Part shown: positions 16,390-22,956 of the stretch, one piece after another
Position numbering within the stretch: the stretch's first letter is position 1
Layout: each line of letters begins with the position of its first letter
DNA from: an uncultured Campylobacter sp.
GTDB lineage: Bacteria; Campylobacterota; Campylobacteria; Campylobacterales; Campylobacteraceae
Assembly: GCF_938045775.1 (NCBI RefSeq)
Contig: NZ_CALIBH010000217.1
Span: forward strand, 1 to 29,990
Length of the DNA: 29,990 nt
Direction: 5' to 3'
Program-made: the position numbers and the translations under genes
The notes under the pieces: generated by a model
What the model was told of the DNA's origin: nothing
Database searches by the model: none
The model's input: the letters and a program-made list of their open reading frames with translations, nothing else

Positions 16390-16465
16390 TTGCGATTGAT
16401 AAATTTTGAGCATGCGAAATTTTGGTTGGGAAATCATGGCGAGTTATCCTAAAAATCCTTTTATC
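16390..16465 (+). pseudogene. Decayed copy of the 3' end of the 14014-14562 gene
   Basis: About 76 bp align with 14471-14546: TTGCGATTGA, then AATTTTGAG, ATGC, AAATTTTGGTTGGGAAAT and CCTAAAA are shared. There is a 1-bp insertion near 16400 and a 1-bp deletion near 16444 that destroy the frame. It is a gene remnant immediately downstream of the tandem paralogues. The rest of 16364-16575 shows no gene. Confidence 0.7.
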
Positions 16466-16575
16466 GCTGCGGTTTTGGGCTTGTAGTTTTTGCTTCCCAA
16501 TCTGCGTTTTTAAAATTTGATTAGAATTTTAGGCCGCCGCGCATGCCTTGCTCGCCCCTTTTCGATATACAGCGC

Positions 16576-17205
16576 CTACTCCTCATTTCCCTCCGTTCGC
16601 ACGATCAGGCTTTTTGGAAGGCGAAATTTTTCGATGATCTCGCACTCTTTGGCGCGCATCTGTCCGTCGTCGCTCTCGTGATCGTAACCTAGCACGTGCA
16701 GCATGCCGTGCGTAAAAAGTAGCGCCGTCTCGTCATCCCTGCCGTGCCCCAGTTGCGCGGCTTTCAGCTCTACGAGGTCTAAATTTATCACGACCGAGCC
16801 GAGCAGCGCGGGAGCGAAATTCTCGTCGCCAAAATTTTCATTCTTTAAATTTTCATCGCTAGGACTTTCGCCCTCGGAATTTTCAGAATTTATGGTATTG
16901 GAATTTTCGCTCGCAGAATTCGCGGCGCTTGTATTTTTACTAGCAGAATTTGCAGCGTTTTGATTTTTAGAGCCGCTGTTTTCATGCGTGGAATTCTCTT
17001 CGCCCAAATCCTCGCCGAAGCCCGCAAACGCCGCAGGATCGAGCGGGAAGCTCAGCACGTCGGTCGTCTTATCGATGCCGCGCGTTTGGGCATTTAGCTG
17101 CCGCATCTCCTCGCCGCGCACGAAAATTAGCTCGACGCTCCCGCCGCCCAGCTCCGCCGCGATAGCGTCCAAAATTTCGGGATAGGGCTGCTCGCAAAGT
17201 ATCAT
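16576..17205 (-). CDS. ybeY: Endoribonuclease YbeY with an internal insertion
   Basis: YbeY is a zinc-dependent RNase involved in 16S rRNA 3' maturation and ribosome quality control. The zinc motif H-G-x-L-H-L-x-G-Y-D-H is present as HGMLHVLGYDH with H166, H170 and H176. Upstream are the family elements MRQLNAQTRGIDKTTDVLSFP (34-54) and LLGSVVINLD (134-143). At 209 residues it is about 60 longer than usual. The extra piece, about 68-131, lies between LSFPLDP and LLGSVVI, where relatives have a very short link. Its start ATG follows GAGGGG. It is divergent from queC with a 54-bp gap. Confidence 0.95.
   Translation of the reverse strand: MILCEQPYPEILDAIAAELGGGSVELIFVRGEEMRQLNAQTRGIDKTTDVLSFPLDPAAFAGFGEDLGEENSTHENSGSKNQNAANSASKNTSAANSASENSNTINSENSEGESPSDENLKNENFGDENFAPALLGSVVINLDLVELKAAQLGHGRDDETALLFTHGMLHVLGYDHESDDGQMRAKECEIIEKFRLPKSLIVRTEGNEE
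16813..17004 (-). repeat. Asn/Ser/Glu repeat insertion in ybeY
   Basis: Codons 68-131 encode short repeats, mostly five residues apart (NSTHE NSGSK, NSASK NTSAA NSASE NSNTI, NLKNE NFGDE NF). I counted nine RAATTY hexamers in 192 bp, read mainly as N-S or N-F. The style matches priA insertion 1 but with a 15-bp rather than an 18-bp step. Confidence 0.8.
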
Positions 17206-17232
17206 TTTTACCCCTCTTTTATAAAATTTTCG

Positions 17233-17238
17233 TATAAT
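17233..17238 (+). promoter_or_regulatory. -10 element of queC
   Basis: TATAAT in the context TTTTCGTATAATTTTAGC, 21 bp before the queC ATG. The ribosome site AAAAGGA lies just before the start. No preQ1 riboswitch-like leader fits in the short 5' end. Confidence 0.65.
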
Positions 17239-17259
17239 TTTAGCAAAAAAAGGACGAAA

Positions 17260-18399
17260 ATGAGAGCTTTATGCGTGATCAGCGGCGGCATGGACAGCGC
17301 GACCTGCGCCTATATCGCGAAGCGCGAAGGTTACGAGATCGTGGCGCTGCATTTTGATTACAATCAGCGCACGATGGGCAAGGAGCGCGAGTGCTTCGGT
17401 AAAATTTGCGACGATTTGGGGGTCGCAAAGAGGTTCGTTTTAGATGCTCGCTTCATCGCGCAAATCGGCGGCAGCGCCCTTACAGACGGCACTTTACCGA
17501 TCAGAAAAGGTGCTGCGGAGCTTGGTGGCGCGGCAAATTCCGCTAGCGCCGAGTTTAACAGCGCGGCAAATTCCAAGAGCGCCCGCCTGGGCGGGCAAAA
17601 TTCTATCGCGACAAATTCTATTAATGACGAGACTGGCGGGCAAAATTTTGCTGCGTCAAATTTCATGACGAGCCCTGCGGGCGCTACGCTCAGTGCAGAT
17701 TTGGCGCGAAATAGCGGTGGCTGCGCGCAGAAAGACGAAATTTTAACCCAAAACGATGAAGCTTTACTCGGGGACAATGAAATTTCGCCGCAAGGTATCA
17801 AAATTCAGGTTCAAGGCGGCAAAATTTTAGCCTGCGACGGTGGAATTTCACCACAAGACGGCGAAATTTCACTTCAAAGCGGAGCCGAGTCGCAGCAGGA
17901 CGATAAAATTTCATCGAAGCACGCAGAGGGTAAAATTTCATCGCAAAACCAAAGCGATAAAATTCCACCGCCAAGCGGCGAGAGCGTGTTTTCGGATCTG
18001 CCGAGCACCTACGTGCCGTTTCGCAACGGCGTGTTTTTGAGCATCGCCGCCGCGCTTGCCGAGAAGGAGCGCTGCGACGCGATTTTCATCGGCGTGGTGC
18101 AGGAGGACAGCAGCGGCTATCCCGACTGTAGCGCGAGCTTCATCGGCGCGTTCGAGCGAGCGCTTGAGCTGGGTACGAGCCGCGACTTTCATCCGCGCAT
18201 CAAAACCCCGCTCGTGCACCTTAGTAAGGCACATATCGTCTCGCTAGCGCTTGAAATCGGCGTGCCGTTAGAGCTTACGTGGAGCTGCTACGAGCGCGAG
18301 GACGCTGCGTGCGGGCTTTGCGACAGCTGCCTACTGCGGCTTAAAGGCTTTGCGGGCGCCGGCGCGAAAGATAAAATCCCCTACGCGATAGAAGCTTAG
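17260..18399 (+). CDS. queC: 7-cyano-7-deazaguanine synthase with a large internal insertion
   Basis: QueC converts 7-carboxy-7-deazaguanine to preQ0 with ATP and ammonia in queuosine biosynthesis. The PP-loop SGGMDSAT begins at residue 8. HFDYNQR (28-34), STYVPFRNGVFLSIAAALAE, GVVQEDSSGYPDC and the zinc ligands C343, C351, C354 and C357 (CGLCDSC) are all in place. Family proteins are about 220-230 residues; this one is 379. The excess is at about 83-245, between GGSALTDGTLPI and the LPSTYVPFRN segment, a place where E. coli QueC has only about a dozen residues. Active-site motifs flank the insertion intact. No other queuosine genes are adjacent. Confidence 0.95.
   Translation: MRALCVISGGMDSATCAYIAKREGYEIVALHFDYNQRTMGKERECFGKICDDLGVAKRFVLDARFIAQIGGSALTDGTLPIRKGAAELGGAANSASAEFNSAANSKSARLGGQNSIATNSINDETGGQNFAASNFMTSPAGATLSADLARNSGGCAQKDEILTQNDEALLGDNEISPQGIKIQVQGGKILACDGGISPQDGEISLQSGAESQQDDKISSKHAEGKISSQNQSDKIPPPSGESVFSDLPSTYVPFRNGVFLSIAAALAEKERCDAIFIGVVQEDSSGYPDCSASFIGAFERALELGTSRDFHPRIKTPLVHLSKAHIVSLALEIGVPLELTWSCYEREDAACGLCDSCLLRLKGFAGAGAKDKIPYAIEA
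17506..17994 (+). repeat. RAATTY-rich insertion in queC with a codon-phase switch
   Basis: About 163 inserted codons contain some 15 RAATTY hexamers. In the first part AAATTC/AAATTT is read as A-N-S, Q-N-S, Q-N-F or S-N-F. From about 17730 on the same hexamers are read one base over as E-I-L, E-I-S, K-I-L, G-I-S and K-I-P. The DNA word is kept while the peptide changes. Confidence 0.82.
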
Positions 18400-18441
18400 G
18401 TGTGCCGCGGCGAAATTTACCGAGCCCGCGTAGCGTGTAAT

Positions 18442-18499
18442 CCGCGCAGTGTTTAAATTTGAAATGCCGCATGATTTGCGGCTAGATTTAAACACGCGG
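18442..18499 (+). terminator. Long hairpin downstream of queC
   Basis: Nested arms: CCGC (18442-18445) with GCGG, GTGTTTAAAT (18449-18458) with ATTTAAACAC (18486-18495), and an inner GCCGCA/TGCGGC around a 5-nt loop. It lies 43 bp past the queC stop. There is no T-run after it, so it may be a structured 3' end rather than a classic terminator. Apart from this hairpin and the promoter at 18669, I see nothing in 18400-18702. Confidence 0.5.
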
Positions 18500-18668
18500 C
18501 GACTTGTGCTTTGGCGCGCGCCGAGCTGCGACTGTAAATTTAAACTATGCTTTGGAATTTGAAAAATTTTAATGCGAGCGTTGCATGTGGTTTGAGGCGA
18601 AAATCAATTATAAATTTAACTCCTACGCTATATTTATTAGCGCACAGGCGGATATAAACATATCGCGG

Positions 18669-18674
18669 TATAAT
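18669..18674 (+). promoter_or_regulatory. -10 element of the small paralogue pair
   Basis: TATAAT preceded by GCGG and followed by TCGAG, 28 bp before the ATG at 18703. The ribosome site AAGGAG is at 18691-18696. Confidence 0.65.
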
Positions 18675-18702
18675 TCGAGAATTAAATTTTAAGGAGTGGA
18701 GA

Positions 18703-19149
18703 ATGGCGTTTGAAAATGCAATAATCACCAAAGAGGATGATGATAAGTACGGGTTGAGCAAAATTTTTTATCAATATAGTCCGTATCATGAAGAACTACC
18801 TAGAAATTTTGTTGTTGATAGACAAAAAGATATTTGGTTTCTTTTAATTGAAAGACTACCAAATGAAGGGTATGATTATGGTTATGGGAGCAAAAAGCTA
18901 TGGAGGCTTTATATTCAAGGAAATAATTTAGATATTCTTTTGGATTACGAATATGATCAAGAAGTGGATGGACGCAAATTTCAAAGGGTGTGGAAAATTA
19001 TCGAGGTAAATGTTATAAATTCTATTATTCCAGATAATGAAGTTATTAAAATATTGAGAGATGTTTTGATTGATTTTAAATTTAGACCAGGCTGGGAGGA
19101 TAAGGATGATTTTAGTGTAGCATTAATAGATGTAAGAAAGGAAAAATAA
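18703..19149 (+). CDS. Unknown small soluble protein, paralogue 1
   Basis: The 148-residue cytoplasmic-type protein has no signal or membrane segment and is acidic and rich in Asp, Tyr and Trp. It shares with the next gene an opening MAF-x-I-[ST]-KED-x-x-K/DY, then V-[VI]-DRQ-[KR]-DIW, a L-x-x-L-Y-x-x-G element and an I-L-K/R-[DE]-x-L segment, so the two are diverged duplicates. Small AT-rich tandem duplicates of this type are common among immunity proteins of polymorphic toxins, but no toxin gene is seen in the window. The function is unknown. Confidence 0.75.
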   Translation: MAFENAIITKEDDDKYGLSKIFYQYSPYHEELPRNFVVDRQKDIWFLLIERLPNEGYDYGYGSKKLWRLYIQGNNLDILLDYEYDQEVDGRKFQRVWKIIEVNVINSIIPDNEVIKILRDVLIDFKFRPGWEDKDDFSVALIDVRKEK

Positions 19150-19150
19150 A

Positions 19151-19633
19151 GTGGCGTTTATTGCAGAATATATTTCGAAAGAGGACTTGAAGAAATATGA
19201 TATTATAAATCGTGTAGATCAGTGCTTGGCAAAATATCATTATAATCCACAAAAACCTTATCAAATAAAGTGGTTAGACTGGGTAATCGACAGGCAAAGA
19301 GATATTTGGCTTATCTTTGTTTGTAGCCCGCATCTGCCTGATCCAAGAGACGGATATACCGGAGAAGAGATTTGGCTGCTTTATTATAAGGGTAGAGAAA
19401 TCGAGCTTGATATAAGGCGAATTTATGATGAGACTACGAGTAAATATTTCACGGAAAATCCATTTAAGGTCAAATATAAATTCCAAAGCGTAAATTCTGA
19501 TATTGGAGATATTTCGATAGACGAGCTTTATAAAATTTTAAAAGAAGCTCTAGCGGAATACGGCAATCGCGGTATTGACGGTAGAGAAAATTTACCAAAA
19601 GAACACGAAGTCGTAACTTTTCTGCACGATTAA
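19151..19633 (+). CDS. Unknown small soluble protein, paralogue 2
   Basis: The 160-residue paralogue of the preceding gene starts with GTG at 19151, 1 bp after its stop, with AAAGGA inside the end of paralogue 1. The start is chosen because MAFIAEYISKEDLKKYD matches the opening of paralogue 1. The shared core WVIDRQRDIWLIFV and GEEIWLLYYKG suggests a small alpha/beta fold. It has a C-terminal extension not seen in paralogue 1. No export signal or known domain is recognised. Confidence 0.75.
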   Translation: MAFIAEYISKEDLKKYDIINRVDQCLAKYHYNPQKPYQIKWLDWVIDRQRDIWLIFVCSPHLPDPRDGYTGEEIWLLYYKGREIELDIRRIYDETTSKYFTENPFKVKYKFQSVNSDIGDISIDELYKILKEALAEYGNRGIDGRENLPKEHEVVTFLHD

Positions 19634-19646
19634 GAAAGGATAAAAA

Positions 19647-19795
19647 ATGACGCGAGAACAAGCCGATCAAATTTTAGTAGACATTGCAAGCGACAAGGAC
19701 GTGTAACGTTAGTGGTACCGATGGCGGTGCAAGCACGAAAGGAGTTTAGCAAAACATGGCGCGAGCCTGAAACGCGATGTGTAAATTCAAAGTGA
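19647..19795 (+). pseudogene. Possible gene remnant after the paralogue pair
   Basis: ATG at 19647 follows AAGGATAAAAA, a good ribosome site, but the frame stops after 19 codons (MTREQADQILVDIASDKDV). A different frame then stays open from about 19700 to TGA at 19793 with protein-like content (VTLVVPMAVQARKEFSK). This looks like the beginning of a third gene in the cluster that was broken by a frameshift or deletion. A short peptide gene is the alternative. 19796-19902 holds nothing I recognise. Confidence 0.35.
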
Positions 19796-19902
19796 ATTTT
19801 ATCCAAACCCAACCGTGAGCAAGCGCGAGATAAAATTTTACTCAAATGCCCAGCGCGTGAGAAACCGCTAGCGGGCGCAGATTATCTGTAAATTTTAAAA
19901 TT

Positions 19903-20910
19903 TTACTCAAACGCCGAGCGTAGATTTAGATGCGGGATGATCTCAAGCTCTGCGGGTGCGACGAACTCCTTTTTACGCAGCTTTTCTATCGCCGCGCGCG
20001 CGATCATAGCGGCGTTATCGGAGCAAAATTTTATCGGCGCAAAAAGTATCTCGCAGCCCGCCCGCTCGCACAGATCCGTCAAGAGCCCGCGCAGGTGCAG
20101 GTTCGCGCTTGCTCCGCCCACGACGCCGAAGCGCGCAAAGCGGCGCAGCTCAAAGATCCGCTGCAATTTATCCAGTATGTGCGCGCACGCCGCGTCCTCA
20201 AAGCAGCGCGCCAGATCGCGCATCGCCCGCTCATCCAGCTCGCCCGCTCCTTTTAGCTTCTCTATCTGCACGCGCACGGCATTTTTAAGCCCCGAAAAGC
20301 TATACTCCAGCCGCCTGTCGCCCTTTAGCGGCACGGGTAGCTCAAACCTCGGCTCGCTGCCTTTTGCAAGCTCCTCGATGAGTGCGCCGCCCGGGTAGCC
20401 GAGGCCTAGCATTTTGGCGATCTTATCGAAGCTCTCGCCGAAGCTGTCGTCGCCGGTGGTCGCTAAAATTTCGATATCCCCCGCTGCGCCGATATCCAAA
20501 ACCATCGTGTGCCCGCCGCTAACGAGCAAAACGCCCATCGGAAACCGCGCCTCGCCGCCTAAAAACAGCGAGTAGACGTGGCCTACGAGATGATTTACGC
20601 CGATGAGCGGCAGATTTAGCGCGAGCGCGAGCGCTTTTGCCATATTCACGCCGCCGATCAGGCTCACGCTGAGCCCCGGGGTATTGGTCGCTGCGACGGC
20701 GCTAAGCTCGCTAAAATAGGGTTTTGCGCGCTGTAAAATCCGCGGCAGCGCCTCAGTATGCAGCCTCGCGGCAAGCTCGGGCACGACGCCGCCGTATTTG
20801 GCGTGATCGGCCTCCTGGCTTATTTTTTCGTAAAATTTCAGCTCGAAACTGCGCTCATCCATCACCGCGACCGAGCTGTCGTCGCAGCTGCTCTCAATAG
20901 CAAGTATCAC
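19903..20910 (-). CDS. tsaD: tRNA N6-adenosine threonylcarbamoyltransferase
   Basis: TsaD (Gcp/Kae1 family) transfers threonylcarbamoyl to A37 of ANN-decoding tRNAs, giving t6A. The 335-residue protein shows the ASKHA opening ILAIESSCDDSSVAV, the metal-binding histidines in NHLVGHVYS, GVLLVSGGHT, and DDSFGESFDKIAKMLGLGYPGG. The late GGASANLHLR and FCSDNAAMIA complete the set. Start is GTG at 20910 after AAGGA. The length is typical. It stands apart from its neighbours, with creD about 290 bp upstream on the same strand. Confidence 0.96.
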   Translation of the reverse strand: MILAIESSCDDSSVAVMDERSFELKFYEKISQEADHAKYGGVVPELAARLHTEALPRILQRAKPYFSELSAVAATNTPGLSVSLIGGVNMAKALALALNLPLIGVNHLVGHVYSLFLGGEARFPMGVLLVSGGHTMVLDIGAAGDIEILATTGDDSFGESFDKIAKMLGLGYPGGALIEELAKGSEPRFELPVPLKGDRRLEYSFSGLKNAVRVQIEKLKGAGELDERAMRDLARCFEDAACAHILDKLQRIFELRRFARFGVVGGASANLHLRGLLTDLCERAGCEILFAPIKFCSDNAAMIARAAIEKLRKKEFVAPAELEIIPHLNLRSAFE

Positions 20911-21135
20911 ACAAAATCCTTAAAATTTTTCGCTCATTATACTCAAAAATCAGTGCAGATGAAATTTTAAAATTTAAAACGGCGCGCTTTAAATTTTGTC
21001 TTTGTCGCGATATGTTCGCGCTCGCGAGGCTAAATTTTAAAATTCGCCGTTCGGCTCGGTCGCGGTTTGTCTGCCGCGGCGGATAAAATTTTAAATAGAT
21101 GAAATTTTGGCAGTCGAAATTTAGCGAGCAAATTT

Positions 21136-21168
21136 AAAAAGGCCTTTGGATTTAAAGCTCCAAAGGCC
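21136..21168 (-). terminator. Rho-independent terminator of creD
   Basis: GGCCTTTGGA (21141-21150) pairs over ten bases with TCCAAAGGCC (21159-21168) around an 8-nt loop. On the minus strand the stem is followed directly by TTTTT and AAATTT. It lies 32 bp after the creD stop, the position of an intrinsic terminator. The rest of the tsaD-creD gap (20911-21135) is AAATTT-rich and shows no gene. Confidence 0.85.
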
Positions 21169-21200
21169 ATTGCGATTAAATTTAGCAGCAAATTTAAAGG

Positions 21201-22595
21201 CTAAATTTCGGGCTCTTGCTCCTGCTTTTTCTCGCCGCTTGGGATCGCCGTATCGTACCAGTCGAGCTTGCGCGTAAAATACATAACGAGCGAAATCACC
21301 GCAAAGATCATCAGGCTTCCCATTAATAGGGCGTAGTCTTCGGAATTTAAGATGACATAGAGGATCGCGTATGAAACGAGCTGAACGCAAGTGATGAAAA
21401 TACCCCAGCGCGCGCCTTTAAAAATCGCGCTTGCGTAGAAAAACACTATCGCGCTTACCGCGATCGCCGAAGCAGCATAGCTAAGCGCAAAGCCCATGTG
21501 TTCGGAGAGTGAAAGTACCAGCAGGTAGAAAACGACGTCCTCAAGCCCGATGAGTAGATATTGGATCGGGTGGATGCGCTCGTGAGTATAAACCTCGCAC
21601 AAAAAGATTGCCAAAAAGGGCACCGCTAAGAATAACAGAGCGTAATCCGTGCAGCGCTTAATCAGCGAGTAGTTGTTCACGGGCTCGATGAAGCCGATGC
21701 TTACGGCGTCATTTCTATCGTCGTTGCTGCGCCAGTTTGTCATAGCGACGCGGTCATCTTGATCTGCAAGCCACGCAGGAGCAATGCCTGCGGCTAAGCC
21801 TGTAACTTCCCACGAAGCTTTAAAACCGCTAGCGCTTACCTCGCGCGATTTGGCGATGAAGCCGCCGCCAAAGCTAGGCGATGCCCAAGTAGAGCTAATT
21901 TCAAAACGGCTATTTTGCGCGATCGGAGCTAGATGAAGTGCCTCGCCGCCTTGGATTTTAAGCGTGCCGCTGATGCTAAAATCAGACGACAGCGCTGAAG
22001 TGGGGAGCTTGTAGATTAAACTCCGATCGAAAATTTTAGCCTCGGTGTTGCCGTGATATTGCTTAAGCTCCTTGCCGTTTAAGCTTAAAGCGGGGGAGGC
22101 GGTGAAGGATTTTTGATTGCCTACGCCGAGCACTAGCACGGCTTCGTCGAAATTTAGCCGCGCAGGATCGACGCCGAGCTCGGTATAGTTTATCGCCTCA
22201 AAGTCCGCCTTAAGCGCAAAGTCGCCGTTATATATCGGAACGCGAAAAATCCCGCGCTTTAGATAGGTGGGGTCGATCTCCGCCGCGAGAGAGTAGTTTT
22301 TAGGCACGATGATGAAATTTTTCTCTACGCGCCTTTTTATGAGCTCGTTGTTGCTTTTGTCTATCGCTTCGATTATCTCTGCGTAGGGTACTACGATCGC
22401 AAGGCCCTGGATTTGCAGCTCGCCGCCCACCGGCGTGAGGATCGAATCCTGCGCGAGCTGCTTGGTTTCGGAGCGCGAGTAGGTAAGATTATCGATAAAG
22501 CTTAGCGGAATTAACAGCAGCAAAAGCAGCACTAAAACGATGAAGGGTTTCGTCCAAAATGCGCCGCGAATGGCGTTTTTAGTAGAATTTAACAA
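21201..22595 (-). CDS. creD: CreD-family inner membrane protein
   Basis: The 464-residue protein has one N-terminal transmembrane helix (about 17-35, FIVLVLLLLLLIPLSFI), then a large periplasmic domain (about 36-305). A cluster of roughly five hydrophobic helices follows (about 315-440, including YALLFLAVPFLAIFLCEV and HPIQYLLIGLEDVVFYLLVLSLSEH). The motif ERIHPIQYLLIGLED is typical of CreD (Cet), an inner-membrane protein that affects envelope integrity and colicin E2 tolerance in E. coli. No creBC regulators are adjacent, so regulation differs. Start is TTG at 22595 with AAGGAG 5 nt upstream. Confidence 0.92.
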   Translation of the reverse strand: MLNSTKNAIRGAFWTKPFIVLVLLLLLLIPLSFIDNLTYSRSETKQLAQDSILTPVGGELQIQGLAIVVPYAEIIEAIDKSNNELIKRRVEKNFIIVPKNYSLAAEIDPTYLKRGIFRVPIYNGDFALKADFEAINYTELGVDPARLNFDEAVLVLGVGNQKSFTASPALSLNGKELKQYHGNTEAKIFDRSLIYKLPTSALSSDFSISGTLKIQGGEALHLAPIAQNSRFEISSTWASPSFGGGFIAKSREVSASGFKASWEVTGLAAGIAPAWLADQDDRVAMTNWRSNDDRNDAVSIGFIEPVNNYSLIKRCTDYALLFLAVPFLAIFLCEVYTHERIHPIQYLLIGLEDVVFYLLVLSLSEHMGFALSYAASAIAVSAIVFFYASAIFKGARWGIFITCVQLVSYAILYVILNSEDYALLMGSLMIFAVISLVMYFTRKLDWYDTAIPSGEKKQEQEPEI

Positions 22596-22833
22596 AGGCT
22601 CTCCTTTTAAGTAGAATTAAAAACAGAATTTTAACGACGAAGAGTAAACGGACGGCGCTTGAAGCGGGAGTAATTTTATAAATTCTAAACGAACTTTGGA
22701 TGTGAAGCGTTGCGGATATCGCTTTGAATTTTGGGAATTTCGCCGCAAGCTAGAATTTCATTGCGAATGAGAATTTTGCTATTCGCAAGAATTTTACGAG
22801 AAAATTTCTGTTAGTAGAATTTAAAAGCTTGAA

Positions 22834-22900
22834 ATTCAAAGCCCTTGGAATTTCAAATTTCTAAAGCCCTAGGAATTTTGAAATTCCAAGGGCTTTGAAT
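22834..22900. terminator. 24-bp perfect inverted repeat with a third partial copy in the loop
   Basis: Arm 22834-22857 pairs perfectly with 22877-22900. The 19-nt spacer contains a further direct, slightly changed copy of the arm core (AAAGCCCTAGGAATTTTGAAA at 22863-22883 compared with AAAGCCCTTGGAATTTCAAA). It lies 57 bp past the stop of the TonB-dependent receptor and is followed on the plus side by TTTTT. It probably ends the receptor transcript. The rest of 22596-22956 is rich in GAATTT/AAATTC words with no gene. Confidence 0.7.
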
Positions 22901-22956
22901 TTTTAAAATTTCGCCGCTTTAGCGTGCAAAATTTCGTGCGGTCTCTCGCGTAAGCT

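Noticed and set aside
17364..17801. 145-residue minus-strand frame inside queC
   Set aside because: It is a shadow of the low-complexity insertion, whose AAATTT/AAATTC palindromes keep the opposite strand open; no start signal.
19647..19706. Transposase or toxin start at the short frame after the paralogue pair
   Set aside because: Only 19 codons, with no motif and no inverted repeats or target duplications nearby.
21121..21390. 89-residue minus-strand frame overlapping the creD end
   Set aside because: It is out of frame with creD, spans the creD terminator hairpin and has no homology that I recognise.
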